DNA of 64,000 nt. Source: Aegilops tauschii subsp. strangulata (taxonomy: Eukaryota > Streptophyta > Magnoliopsida > Poales > Poaceae). The position numbers and the translations under genes are program-made. Every line of letters starts with the position of its first letter. Position 1 is the stretch's first letter. Positions 33,451-46,293 of the stretch are shown in pieces. The notes beneath the pieces were generated by a model. It made no database searches. It saw only the letters and a list, made by a program, of their open reading frames with translations, and was not told the DNA's origin. The stretch lies in NCBI RefSeq assembly GCF_002575655.3, contig NC_053035.3, forward strand, positions 505,516,601-505,580,600. Reading direction: 5' to 3'.

Positions 33451-34535
33451 ATGGTGGGCAAGGAGATCGTGGAAGCGTCCGACGCGGCTAAAGTACTTGC
33501 CGTGCCCGGTTCGTCGTACCCAAGGTTTGATCGCGAGAACTTCAGGGTCTGGAAGGCCCTCATGGAGTGTGGTCTCCGCGCCAACGAGCTATGGGACGCG
33601 GTCGACCCAGGAGGTGATGCGTTTAAGAAGGACGGAGCTGAGCACCGGAAGGATCGGCAGGCGGCGTCGGCGATTTACTGATGCCGATGGATGTCCTACA
33701 ACACCTAATTGCCAACGAAACGGCGAAAGAGGCGTGGGATACTTTGAAGCTCATGTTCGAGGGACACACCCACGTCAAGCAACCCAATCTTCAAACTCTC
33801 CTAAGGAACTATGAGACTTTGGTCATGGGCGACGATGAGACCGTCGACGCGTTCGCTTCACGGGTGGCAACTCTCGTCAATCGTATTCGCGCGCTTGGAG
33901 AAAACCTCACGGAGACCTCGGTTGTCCGATGGTTCTTGCGTGCAGCCCCTCCCCGGTACCTGCAAATTGTCACGGCGATCGAGCAGTGCGTCGATCTCGC
34001 GACTCTCTCCATCGACGATCTTGTCGGACGGTACAAGGCTCACGATGAGCGGATGCGGTACAGTCTTGGGGACGGGAGGAATGACGTGCTTGTGATGCTC
34101 ACAAGGGCGCAGTGGGTCGCTTTGTCAAAGGAAAAGCAAGGCGGATCCACGAGCAGCAGCAAGAAGAAGGGGAAGCAGCGATCGGCGAGAAAGAACTTTG
34201 CCGACTCGGACGATGAGGCTGCACCACCGAGGAGAAAGTTTGACATCAGCAAAGTGAGGTGTTATAACTGTGGCCTCCTCGGTCACTTCAAGGCTGACTG
34301 CGAGGAAGCACCGAAGCAGAAGGCGCTCATTGCCCAGCAAGGAGATGATGGTGACATGATGTTGATGTGTAAACTGGTGGACGAGGAGGATCCAGATTCT
34401 CAAGCGTTGACTAAAGAAATTGTCGAGCTTGCGGAAGAAAAAGTTTTCCATCATGATCGTGATTCGGAAACCTGTGTCGAAGCTACAGATGCGGGGAGTG
34501 ATTCCGAAACTTATGTCAGTGCTATGGACGGTTGA
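33451..34535 (+). pseudogene. Copia gag, frameshifted, unit 5
   Basis: Same 4-bp deletion, TGATG overlap at 33679-33683. Private change Glu214Val (numbering of the intact frame). Confidence 0.9.
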
Positions 34536-34581
34536 CCCGGTAAAGGTGAAAAGGAGTGGGCGATGGTGTCTATCAAGTGCC

Positions 34582-34836
34582 GAGGAACCGGCAAAATCTG
34601 AGGACGCAAATATGATGGAGTATTGGCGCCAGGCTATGAAAGAAGAGTTGAGGTCGATCCACGACAACAATGCATGGGAGCTTGTGGATCTTCCCAACAA
34701 TGAAAAAGCTATGGAGCTCAAGTGGGAATTTAAGGTCAAGAAAGATGTTGAAGGGTGCATGAAGCACAAAGCGAGGTTTGTAGCCAAAGAGTATGTGCAA
34801 GAGGAAGGTGTGGACTTCGAAGATATTCGGATGTAA
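34582..34836 (+). pseudogene. Copia reverse transcriptase, N-terminal fragment, unit 5
   Basis: Type B form (KEYVQEE, GVDFEDI). Confidence 0.85.
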
Positions 34837-35358
34837 CTTTTCGAGTAGATGATTTTTCATATAAAAAACTTTTTAATCCGAGTTCGTATGCAAAAGTTAT
34901 GCCCATTTTACAAATTCCAGAGAGATTTTGCAAATAAAGTCGGAATTCATATTTGTAAATTTTCCCAACAACTAGACCACATATCACATGGGAAACTTAT
35001 TTTTTTTGACATTTCCATCATTTTCTTTTGTTTTTTCTAAAACTGAAAAGGCGGTCCAACCGGGGGGGGGGGGGGTAGAGTTCGAAAATGGGACCTTTAG
35101 TACCGGTTCGTGCCATGAACCGGTACTAATGCCTCAAAGCCCATTAGTCCCGGTTGGTGGCACCAACCGGGACTAATGGGCATCGCACCCTTTAGTCCCG
35201 GTTCGTGGCATCAACCGAGACTAAAGGGGCCAGGTGAACCGGGACTAATGCCTTAGCCGCACGAACCGGGACCAATGCTCACATTAGTCCCGGTTCATGA
35301 CTGAACCGGGACTAATGTGAATACTGCCCTGTGACCAAAGCCCTGTTTTCTACTAGTG
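34837..35358. mobile_element. CACTA right end, unit 5
   Basis: Terminus ends at 35358. G run of 14, unbroken, unlike its block I counterpart (unit 2). Confidence 0.7.
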
Positions 35359-36768
35359 TACTTCAGCCTGAGCACGCTTCACTTCCGAGTTCTAATCCCC
35401 CTTGTTTCCAAGTCCGCACTTGTTGTTTTCTTGACAATAGTAAGCTGTCAATCTAATTAACCCTTAGGAGTTGAACTTGAGCATGAAGTCACAAGTTTCA
35501 CCGTTTGAGTTTGAAACTATTATTCTTAAAACCAATAATTACTTAGTAACACTAATATTTTCTTGAATAAGTAGTTTGTCCACCGTTTGACCAGAGTTTG
35601 ACCAAAAATTCAAAAAAACATAAATTTGAGGATAACATTTTTTCCTTTGAGAATTTCAGGATTCTTAAAATTTGCAAAATGGCCTATGGCCGTCCAAATC
35701 AGATCCAGATTATCCTGCTGAATACTTTGATATATTATACTTTTTTCGACATCGTATGCAAAAGTTATAGCCGTTTTACTTTTTCATAACACTTTTTTGC
35801 AAAACATGTCCGAATTAAGTTTTTTTATTTTCCTAACTAGTAGATGTTGTAACATAACTACAACTCGAAGGATTTTCATTTTTGAAGCTTTCATTATTTT
35901 CTTTTGTTTTTTTCAAAACTAAAATGGCGATACACACTTGGGGGGGGGGTGGTGGTAGAGTTTGAACACCTTTAGTCCGGGATGGTGTCCATCCAATCCT
36001 ACCGTCGACTACATCTACTAGCACCGTCCCAGCCAGAGTCACAACTAAGGTTAACCAAGCCAGAGTCACGTTCTATTAAAGTGGCAAAAAGAACTAATTT
36101 TTAACTAAATATAATTGAAAACAACAATTAAAGGACTAAAACACCTTTATAAGGAAAGTAGTGCTGTTTTAATTAAAATCCTAATTTAAATTAATCTAAA
36201 AATAACCAAATAAATCTTACTGTGGCAACAATCTGACATGTGACTAGGAGCAAAAAGAATTAAATTGAAACCTATTTTCAAACTCAAATTATTCACAATC
36301 TAGGGTATGAAGAAAATTTGAACAAATTCATATTTAAATCATTCAAATTTGAAAACTAATGGCACAAACAGAAACTAGACAAAATTTTAATCTAATGCAA
36401 AAAGAATCACTCAAAAACATCAAATATCCTAAAAGATATAAGCAATTTAAAACAGAAACTAAAAACAGAAAACAAATGGAAAAACAAAAAACAAATTTCA
36501 GAACCCCTTTAGTCCCGGTTTGAGACACGAACCGGGACTAAAGATCATCGCACCCTTTAGTCCCGGTTGGTGTCTCAAACCGGGACTAAAGGTCTAATCT
36601 TTAGTCCCGGTTTGAGACACGAACCGGGACTAAAGGGTGTTTAGTCCCGGTTCGTGTCTCAAACCGGGACTAAAGGTCCCATTTGAACTGGGACTAATGC
36701 CTTCCCGACGCCCTACACGCTCGAACCGGGCACATTAGTCCCGGTTCGTAATGCAAACGGCACTAAAG
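35359..36768. mobile_element. CACTA-related AT-rich block and hairpin cluster, unit 5
   Basis: Four-arm hairpin cluster at 36508-36768; second G run of 10. Confidence 0.6.
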
Positions 36769-36773
36769 GGAGA

Positions 36774-37243
36774 TCCAAGGCTCCTACCAAGGACAAGATC
36801 TTCGACTGGCTTCTTTGTCGTGATAGGTTTAGCAAGATGGCGAACTTACATCGCAAGACCATCTCTCCTCTGACTCGGACTGTCCGCAGTGCGACATCAC
36901 TCATGAGGATGTGACGCACCTCGCCATCCTTCGCCGACGCGCGACACAGGTCTGGTGCCTCTTGGGGCTGCAACCACCTCACTCCATCAACCTCGTTTGG
37001 AATACCACAACGCCGGTCGGCCTCAACATCAACATTTGGCCCACTGTCGCCCTCGCCATCCTCTGGAAGATCCGGGCATCCAGGAGCGCTCGTGTCTTTC
37101 GCAACGAGCTACACTCTCCCATAGATACTCGTCGCAACATTATTGCAGACTTTACGTTTGGATCCTTCAGATTTAAGGACCCCATGAGTAGGGAGGCTGC
37201 AGTGTCTTGGTGCCTATACCTCTCCTCTCGTTGTATTCCGTGA
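36774..37243 (+). pseudogene. LINE zf-RVT fragment, unit 5
   Basis: Private changes give ILWKIRAS for ILWKLRAS; one base is missing just after the stop. Confidence 0.7.
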
Positions 37244-37304
37244 TGTACTTGCCATTTGAGCCTTTGAGTGATATATACAGCGCCCCCGTGATTGTTGGGA
37301 AATA

Positions 37305-37397
37305 CTCCCTCCATCCCAAAATAACTGTGTCAAACTTGGTACAACTTTACACTAAAGTTAATACAAAGTTGAGACACTTATATTGGGATAGAGGGAG
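37305..37397. mobile_element. Stowaway-like MITE, 93 bp, unit 5
   Basis: TA-flanked, same ends as unit 1. Confidence 0.85.
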
Positions 37398-38192
37398 TAA
37401 TAATTTCCAAGCATTTAAAACAGCTAAGCATGCAAGATTGGTCCCACTAATTACAAAACAGTAAAACTGAGCTAGCTAGGAGCCTCCACAATGCTTCGAT
37501 GTTGCTGGCCGTTCGATGCATCCATAGTACGTTCTATGGGCGTCTTCATTTGCCTTTTGGGCCGCTGCTCCGCAGAACTAGCTAGGCCGGCCGTGGTTTG
37601 TCTGTCCGGGATCTTGCATACGACTAGTGCACTGGTTTGAGTAGCCCGTTTAAACGTCTATTCTCATCCCCCCACCAGCACCCACGAAGCCATGTCCTTT
37701 CCTCTCCTCTCTGCTCATCCACCATCGCCGTCGCCGTTCGCCTCACGTCTGCCATCCCCATGACCGGCGAGCACCGAAGATGAAGTAAGGTAGCGAGCGA
37801 CAAATGTGACTGGGCGAGGAGGTGTGGTTGTCCGTAAGGGCATGTCACAGAACTCGCCATGACCAGTGGGGTGGAGGACGCGACGCGACGCTGTTCTGGT
37901 GGGTACCCCGTGGACCTATTCCGTTGCACAATTTCGCAGCCAGTGCGGGAGGGCAGTGACACTAAGCATTGGTGTGACGGAGTGGTTTCTCATGGACTAT
38001 GACTAGAGCTTACATAGATTGACTCGTGTTGAGTCCATGAGGATCCGCCCCATCATTTTCATATCAGGAGGACGCCGAGCTCGTCCGAGTGGTGGGGCAC
38101 CAGGACAGATCAGTTGCTGAGCACATCTTTAGGTTTGCTGAACTTGGTTTAGGAATTTATTAATAATTTTCACTTCGATTGATAAACAACTA

Positions 38193-38272
38193 CTCCCTCC
38201 GTAAACCAATATAAGAGCGTTTAGATCACTAAGTAGTGATCTAAACGCTCTTGTATTAGTTTACAGAGGGAG
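38193..38272. mobile_element. Stowaway-like MITE, 80 bp hairpin, unit 5
   Basis: B/C form, TA on both flanks. Confidence 0.85.
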
Positions 38273-39697
38273 TAGTTACATGACAGATTGAGAGACCAAT
38301 TGGCAAACTATAAGCGGAGACTCCATCGACTTCTCAGTGATGTTGGGACAGGAGGAAGGGAATAACATGGGTAACTCGAATGGAAAAAGGTCTATGGTGC
38401 CACTGTCCTACTGCTCATGTCTTGGTTTGCAGATCGACACACCAGTACCCACGCAGCTTCCTGTGTCTGGTCGTACTTTCTGCAGAATGAATTTTTCTTA
38501 AGATTGGTACTTAGAACATGTACCAAATAAAAGGAACACTTAGAAAGTGGGTTACAAGAGCTGAAGCTCATTGCAAAGAATTTCTAGGTACTATTTTCTC
38601 TACTTCTCCATTAATCTACATGAAACAAGCCCACCCCTAATAAGTGTACACCTCAATCAGTGCTAGAAGTTATGGAGGAGGTTGGAAAATAGGATGTTGT
38701 TTTTGATGGCCATAGGAATGATAGAAATATCAGTAGAAAATGTATGTGTGAATAAACCAACCTTGGGGTCTTTGATCGAATAGGAAATGCGGGGCAAAGA
38801 CCATTCGCCCCTTACCATGTTATCTTTTACTACTTTGATTAAATCATGTCACTGTTCAGGCAAATTAATCATAACACAATGATTCAACTTCGAGGTGGTG
38901 TTAGTTAATAATCAGGTGTGTTCGCTTAGGTAAGTAGGGTTAAATCTTGCCTTGTGCACTTTCTTCCAAAACTCTTGAATGGAAGTGAGGATTGGATGTT
39001 GCGCTTCATGCCAACCCAATGGACCATTTACTGTCAATATTGAGCAAGTAACCTGAAACGACGGCTGTAAAATTATCTGTTCTCATTCTATGCTATGTGA
39101 TACTGGTTTTTATGTGAAAGCGCTAGAATCTCGTTATTCTATAATTGTCATGGTATATAGACGTACATGGAGCATTGATATTTTGTCCAGAAACCCCATT
39201 GAACATTGATTTTGTGCAATCCGCCACCTAAACCTTTGAACGCACCCAGGAATTCGAACAAGTATTTAGTTTTAGACCATTTAAATTTCACTGTCACTTG
39301 TTCTTCCCTTAAGACGAACGGGCACAGCAACGTGCGCCTTTATGTTCTGGTTACTCTAGTAAAAAAAAAGAGACTCGGCTGGGTGGCTCTTGGGCCTTGA
39401 AACCCGGATGGAGGGAGCTGTATTCTGTCTGTATTCTAAACATAAACATAGAGCCGGAGTTTGTTTTGCAGACACATAGCAAGGGTTGAAGGAAAAAAAC
39501 AATTAAGATAATCTAGCCAGCAAGCTTGTCGTCTATCTATAATTCTATATTAGGTAGGGAGAACAAGTCGATGGATCCATGGCCACAAATTTTATTTTGA
39601 TTGTTATATGGCCACAACTAAATTAGGTAGCTCCTTCTCAACTGCCTGCGCTGAAATTGGCCGAGCTACTAAAAATAGGCGTCCAAAAGCAAGCAAG

Positions 39698-39759
39698 CAT
39701 GCATGCGGTGCTATCTATCTATCTATCTATCTATCTGGTGTATGTGTATGCCTATATAA
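39698..39759 (+). promoter_or_regulatory. Core promoter of gene copy 5
   Basis: RY motif at 39698-39705, (CTAT)6, TATATAA at 39753-39759. Confidence 0.65.
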
Positions 39760-39873
39760 GAAGGGGAACACCAGCTAGCTAATTTGCTCTCTCGCTGCAA
39801 GTGCGCACACACCCACCCACCTGACCAAATATATCCATCATACAACAATAAGATCATCCATTCATCGACTACC

Positions 39874-40464
39874 ATGGCCATTTCTCTGCTGCCTTACACC
39901 GCCTCGGCTCTGCTTGCCATCATCATCGCCGTCGCCATCGCTGTTGCCCCTGCAGTTGTCCGGTCGGAACCAGAGCCTGGGCCCAGCATTGAAGCCATCA
40001 ACGCCACATGCGCGACTGCTTCGTACAAATTTGAGTGCACCCATCTGCTACTAAACAACCTGGATGTCAGGACGCCTCAAGTGAAGGATGTGATCGCAAT
40101 GTCAGTCCAAGTCGTCGCCAAGAAGGCGGCGGAGGCGGCCGCATTCGCCAAGGCCATCAAGAAACCCTCCAAATGCGTCACCGACTGCCTCGACGACCTC
40201 GCCGTACTATCCAAGCACATCAAGACGCTCCTGGCGACGCTCGAAACCGCCAACGACGCGGGCTTCTTTGAGCAATTTGACAAAAAGAGCAAATGTCACG
40301 GAGATTGTTGCTCGGACAACTTCTCGGTCGAGGAATGCAACGCACAGAGCCAAATCGGTGGGGTGTTTGGCGATTTTCGTGTCACTGATGACCTGTTGAT
40401 GAGGAGGGCGTATTTTAGGAAGCAACAGCTTGACAACAAAACAACATCACCTAACTCTAACTGA
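39874..40464 (+). CDS. PMEI/invertase-inhibitor-like secreted protein, gene copy 5
   Basis: 196 residues, identical in protein sequence to copy 1. Confidence 0.7.
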   Translation: MAISLLPYTASALLAIIIAVAIAVAPAVVRSEPEPGPSIEAINATCATASYKFECTHLLLNNLDVRTPQVKDVIAMSVQVVAKKAAEAAAFAKAIKKPSKCVTDCLDDLAVLSKHIKTLLATLETANDAGFFEQFDKKSKCHGDCCSDNFSVEECNAQSQIGGVFGDFRVTDDLLMRRAYFRKQQLDNKTTSPNSN

Positions 40465-41491
40465 AGAGGACAGCCGGTGTGATTTGCTCTTACATTGATA
40501 TCGCATGCATATGAATAATGGTCCAATGGAATTGGGAGCGGAGTAGGAAGCTCATGTTGCCTTTATGCATGTATAATAATCATGCCTGCCTGCATGGCCT
40601 GCTAGCTGTTGGTCCAATGCCTGGCTGCCTGCCTGCCTGAACTGGCGTCAGTTTCCAGTTTGTTTTTGCAATATGTGATAACTCTTCTGTATTGTGCATT
40701 CCATTTCTTCGAGTGAAAGATAAATTTGTTGGCTATGATTTTTATTTACATCTAAAATCATGCACTCTAGCTAGAAATCTCTGTCACCTTTAGAGCTCCG
40801 TACGTGTTCTCCGTTTGTTGGCTGTTAACCGAGGCAGACGACGGCAGCGCCCTCGGGTGCCGCTTTCTCCTTGAACATGTCGTCTACGCATGGTGTTCGC
40901 CCTTCCAGCCACCTAGATAACTCTGAGGAAAACCTCATATCTCGGGATCAAACTAGGGTGGCGTTTCTGCCGCATGCCCCCCCTTGGGCTTGTTGGAGTT
41001 AATCACGACATACCCTCCAAAGCTGGTGGTGTCCACTTCGTGTACAAGCATGTATCCGATTAGTACTAGAGTATGAGTTAGTCTAGGAGTAGGATTGCAC
41101 TAGATAGCTTATCCTGTAGTACTATTTATATGTACGTACCCTGGCTTGTAACACCATCGTGATTTGAGTTGATCAATAAAGCAATAAGGCTCGAGACGAG
41201 CCTTTGGCAATACATCAGTCTCGCGTGCGTTTGTGTTGTTCCGGCCGGCTGGCCGCTGTGTGCGTACGTGAGATACTAGTTGATCAAAGGAATCGATCAA
41301 GCTAGTACGTGGTGTTGCTAGCTTACAACGGTGCATCTCGGCGTAAAGCACCTCGTCGACTTCGTCAGCAAGCTTCGTTCGTCATCGTCGTTCCTCGTCG
41401 GTCGTATCATCATCGCTGGGAAGTACTCGACATCGGGACTGGGCCAAAATTTGGTATCAGAGCAAGGTTGATCTTCTAGTAACGGAAGGTC

Positions 41492-42576
41492 ATGGTGGGC
41501 AAGGAGATCGTGGAAGCGTCCGACGCGGCTAAAGTACTTGCCGTGCCCGGTTCGTCGTACCCAAGGTTTGATCGCGAGAACTTCAGGGTCTGGAAGGCCC
41601 TCATGGAGTGTGGTCTCCGCGCCAACGAGCTATGGGACGCGGTCGACCCAGGAGGTGATGCGTTTAAGAAGGACGGAGCTGAGCACCGGAAGGATCGGCA
41701 GGCGGCGTCGGCGATTTACTGATGCCGATGGATGTCCTACAACACCTAATTGCCAACGAAACGGCGAAAGAGGCGTGGGATACTTTGAAGCTCATGTTCG
41801 AGGGACACACCCACGTCAAGCAACCCAATCTTCAAACTCTCCTAAGGAACTATGAGACTTTGGTCATGGGCGACGATGAGACCGTCGACGCGTTCGCTTC
41901 ACGGGTGGCAACTCTCGTCAATCGTATTCGCGCGCTTGGAGAAAACCTCACGGAGACCTCGGTTGTCCGATGGTTCTTGCGTGCAGCCCCTCCCCGGTAC
42001 CTGCAAATTGTCACGGCGATCGAGCAGTGCGTCGATCTCGCGACTCTCTCCATCGACGATCTTGTCGGACGGTACAAGGCTCACGATGAGCGGATGCGGT
42101 ACAGTCTTGGGGACGGGAGGAATGACGAGCTTGTGATGCTCACAAGGGCGCAGTGGGTCGCTTTGTCAAAGGAAAAGCAAGGCGGATCCACGAGCAGCAG
42201 CAAGAAGAAGGGGAAGCAGCGATCGGCGAGAAAGAACTTTGCCGACTCGGACGATGAGGCTGCACCACCGAGGAGAAAGTTTGACATCAGCAAAGTGAGG
42301 TGTTATAACTGTGGCCTCCTCGGTCACTTCAAGGCTGACTGCGAGGAAGCACCGAAGCAGAAGGCGCTCATTGCCCAGCAAGGAGATGATGGTGACATGA
42401 TGTTGATGTGTAAACTGGTGGACGAGGAGGATCCAGATTCTCAAGCGTTGACTAAAGAAATTGTCGAGCTTGCGGAAGAAAAAGTTTTCCATCATGATCG
42501 TGATTCGGAAACCTGTGTCGAAGCTACAGATGCGGGGAGTGATTCCGAAACTTATGTCAGTGCTATGGACGGTTGA
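41492..42576 (+). pseudogene. Copia gag, frameshifted, unit 6
   Basis: Same 4-bp deletion (TGATG at 41720-41724). Lacks the two private changes of unit 3. Confidence 0.9.
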
Positions 42577-42622
42577 CCCGGTAAAGGTGAAAAGGAGTGG
42601 GCGATGGTGTCTATCAAGTGCC

Positions 42623-42877
42623 GAGGAACCGGCAAAATCTGAGGACGCAAATATGATGGAGTATTGGCGCCAGGCTATGAAAGAAGAGTTGAGGTCGATC
42701 CACGACAACAATGCATGGGAGCTTGTGGATCTTCCCAACAATGAAAAAGCTATGGAGCTCAAGTGGGAATTTAAGGTCAAGAAAGATGTTGAAGGGTGCA
42801 TGAAGCACAAAGCGAGGTTTGTAGCCAAAGAGTATGCGCAAGAGGAAGGTGTGGACTTCGAAGATATTCGGATGTAA
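42623..42877 (+). pseudogene. Copia reverse transcriptase, N-terminal fragment, unit 6
   Basis: C-type KEYAQEE variant, as in unit 3. Confidence 0.85.
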
Positions 42878-43409
42878 CTTTTCGAGTAGATGATTTTTCA
42901 TATAAAAAACTTTTTAATCCGAGTTCGTATGCAAAAGTTATGCCCATTTTACAAATTCCAGAGAGATTTTGCAAATAAAGTCGGAATTCATATTTGTAAA
43001 TTTTCCCAACAACTAGACCACATATCACATGGGAAACTTATTTTTTTTGACATTTCCATCATTTTCTTTTGTTTTTTCTAAAACTGAAAAGGCGGTCCAA
43101 CCGGCGGGGGGGGGGGGGGGGGGGGGTAGAGTTCGAAAATGGGACCTTTAGTACCGGTTCGTGCCATGAACCGGTACTAATGCCTCAAAGCCCATTAGTC
43201 CCGGTTGGTGGCACCAACCGGGACTAATGGGCATCGCACCCTTTAGTCCCGGTTCCTGGCATCAACCGAGACTAAAGGGGCCAGGTGAACCGGGACTAAT
43301 GCCTTAGCCGCACGAACCGGGACCAATGCTCACATTAGTCCCGGTTCATGACTGAACCGGGACTAATGTGAATACTGCCCTGTGACCAAAGCCCTGTTTT
43401 CTACTAGTG
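42878..43409. mobile_element. CACTA right end, unit 6
   Basis: Terminus ends at 43409; CCGGCG followed by a G run of 21. Confidence 0.7.
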
Positions 43410-44788
43410 TACTTCAGCCTGAGCACGCTTCACTTCCGAGTTCTAATCCCCCTTGTTTCCAAGTCCGCACTTGTTGTTTTCTTGACAATAGTAAGCTGTC
43501 AATCTAATTAACCCTTAGGAGTTGAACTTGAGCATGAAGTCACAAGTTTCACCGTTTGAGTTTGAAACTATTATTCTTAAAACCAATAATTACTTAGTAA
43601 CACTAATATTTTCTTGAATAAGTAGTTTGTCCACCGTTTGACCAGAGTTTGACCAAAAATTCAAAAAAACATAAATTTGAGGATAACGTTTTTTCCTTTG
43701 AGAATTTCAGGATTCTTAAAATTTGCAAAATGGCCTATCGCCGTCCAAATCAGATCTAGATTATCCTGCTGAATACTTTGATATATTATACTTTTTTCGA
43801 CATCGTATGCAAAAGTTATAGCCGTTTTACTTTTTCATAACACTTTTTTGCAAAACATGTCCGAATTAAGTTTTTTTATTTTCCTAACTAGTAGATGTTG
43901 TAACATAACTACAACTCGAAGGATTTTCATTTTTGAAGTTTTTATTATTTTCTTTTGTTTTTTTCAAAACTAAAATGGCGATACACACTTGGGGGGGGGG
44001 GGGTGTGGTAGAGTTTGAACACCTTTAGTCCGGGATGATGTCCATCCAATCCTACCGTCGACTACATCTACTAGCACCGTCCCAGCCAGAGTCACAACTA
44101 AGGTTAACCAAGCCAGAGTCACGTTCTATTAAAGTGGCAAAAAGAACTAATTTTTAACTAAATATAATTGAAAACAACAATTAAAGGACTAAAACACCTT
44201 TATAAGGAAAGTAGTACTGTTTTAATTAAAATCCTAATTTAAATTAATCTAAAAATAACCAAATAAATCTTACTGTGGCAACAATCTGACATGTGACTAG
44301 GAGCAAAAAGAATTAAATTGAAACCTATTTTCAAACTCAAATTATTCACAATCTAGGGTATGAAGAAAATTTGAACAAATTCATATTTAAATCATTCAAA
44401 TTTGAAAACTAATGGCACAAACAGAAACTAGACAAAATTTGAATCTAATGCAAAAAGAATCACTCAAAAACATCAAATATCCTAAAAGATATAAGCAATT
44501 TAAAACAGAAACTAAAAACAGAAAACAAATGGAAAAACAAAATACAAATTTCAGAACCCCTTTAGTCCAGGTTTGAGACACGAACCGGGACTAAAGATCA
44601 TCGCACCCTTTAGTCCCGGTTGGTGTCTCAAACCGGGACTAAAGGTCTAATCTTTAGTCCCGGTTTGAGACACGAACCGGGACTAAACACCCTTTGAACT
44701 GGGACTAATGCCTTCCCGACGCCCTACACGCTCGAACCGGGACTAATGTGAGCATTAGTCCCGGTTCGTAATGCAACCGGCACTAAAG
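43410..44788. mobile_element. CACTA-related AT-rich block and short hairpin cluster, unit 6
   Basis: C-type 228-bp hairpin cluster at 44561-44788; second G run of 13. Confidence 0.6.
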
Positions 44789-44793
44789 GGAGA

Positions 44794-45263
44794 TCCAAGG
44801 CTCCTACCAAGGACAAGATCTTCGGCTGGCTTCTTTGTCGTGATAGGTTTAGCAAGATGGCGAACTTACATCGCAAGACCATCTCTCCTCTGACTCGGAC
44901 TGTCCGCAGTGCGACATCACTCATGAGGATGCGACGCACCTCGCCATCCTTCGCCGACGCGCGACACAGGTCTGGTCCCTCTTGGGGCTGCAACCACCTC
45001 ACTCCATCAACCTCGTTTGGAATACCACAACGCCGGTCGGCCTCAACATCAACATTTGGCCCACTGTCGCCCTCGCCATCCTCTGGAAGCTCCGGGCCTC
45101 CAGGAGCGCTCGTGTCTTTCGCAACGAGCTACACTCTCCCATAGATACTCGTCGCAACATTATTGCAGACTTTACGTTTGGATCCTTCAGATTTAAGGAC
45201 CCCATGAGTAGGGAGGCTGCAGTGTCTTGGTGCCTATAACTCTCCTCTCGTTGTATTCCGTGA
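44794..45263 (+). pseudogene. LINE zf-RVT fragment, unit 6
   Basis: C-type, second frame stops at 45239. Confidence 0.7.
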
Positions 45264-45325
45264 TGTAACTTGCCATTTGAGCCTTTGAGTGATATATACA
45301 GCGCCCCCGTGATTGTTGGGAAATA

Positions 45326-45418
45326 CTCCCTCCATCCCAAAATAACTGTGTCAAACTTGGTACAACTTTACACTAAAGTTAATACAAAGTTGAGACACTT
45401 ATATTGGGATAGAGGGAG
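45326..45418. mobile_element. Stowaway-like MITE, 93 bp, unit 6
   Basis: TA-flanked, same ends as unit 1. Confidence 0.85.
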
Positions 45419-46213
45419 TAATAATTTCCAAGCATTTAAAACAGCTAAGCATGCAAGATTGGTCCCACTAATTACAAAACAGTAAAACTGAGCTAGCTAG
45501 GAGCCTCCACAATGCTTCGATGTTGCTGGCCGTTCGATGCATCCATAGTACGTTCTATGGGCGTCTTCATTTGCCTTTTGGGCCGCTGCTCCGCAGAACT
45601 AGCTAGGCCGGCCGTGGTTTGTCTGTCCGGGATCTTGCATACGACTAGTGCACTGGTTTGAGTAGCCCGTTTAAACGTCTATTCTCATCCCCCCACCAGC
45701 ACCCACGAAGCCATGTCCTTTCCTCTCCTCTCTGCTCATCCACCATGGCCGTCGCCGTTCGCCTCACGTCTGCCATCCCCATGACCGGCGAGCACCGAAG
45801 ATGAAGTAAGGTAGCGAGCGACAAATGTGACTGGGCGAGGAGGTGTGGTTGTCCGTAAGGGCATGTCACAGAACTCGCCATGACCAGTGGGGTGGAGGAC
45901 GCGACGCGACGCTGTTCTGGTGGGTACCCCGTGGACCTATTCCGTTGCACAATTTCGCAGCCAGTGCGGGAGGGCAGTGACACTAAGCATTGGTGTGACG
46001 GAGTGGTTTCTCATGGACTATGACTAGAGCTTACATAGATTGACTCGTGTTGAGTCCATGAGGATCCGCCCCATCATTTTCATATCAGGAGGACGCCGAG
46101 CTCGTCCGAGTGGTGGGGCACCAGGACAGATCAGTTGGTGAGCACATCTTTAGGTTTGCTGAACTTGGTTTAGGAATTTATTAATAATTTTCACTTCGAT
46201 TGATAAACAACTA

Positions 46214-46293
46214 CTCCCTCCGTAAACCAATATAAGAGCGTTTAGATCACTAAGTAGTGATCTAAACGCTCTTGTATTAGTTTACAGAGGGAG
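46214..46293. mobile_element. Stowaway-like MITE, 80 bp hairpin, unit 6
   Basis: B/C form, TA on both flanks. Confidence 0.85.

Larger units (their letters stand above)
32950..34836 (+). mobile_element. Truncated Copia retrotransposon, unit 5
   Basis: LTR 32950-33408 with the CCAAAA end; primer site 33411-33422. Confidence 0.9.
32424..40464 (+). repeat. Tandem unit 5 (type B), 8041 bp
   Basis: Counterpart of unit 2 at +24,116 bp, and the same length. Spacers: 32424-32949, 37400-38192 and 38273-39697. Confidence 0.95.
40991..42877 (+). mobile_element. Truncated Copia retrotransposon, unit 6
   Basis: LTR 40991-41449 with the CCAAAA end; primer site 41452-41463. Confidence 0.9.
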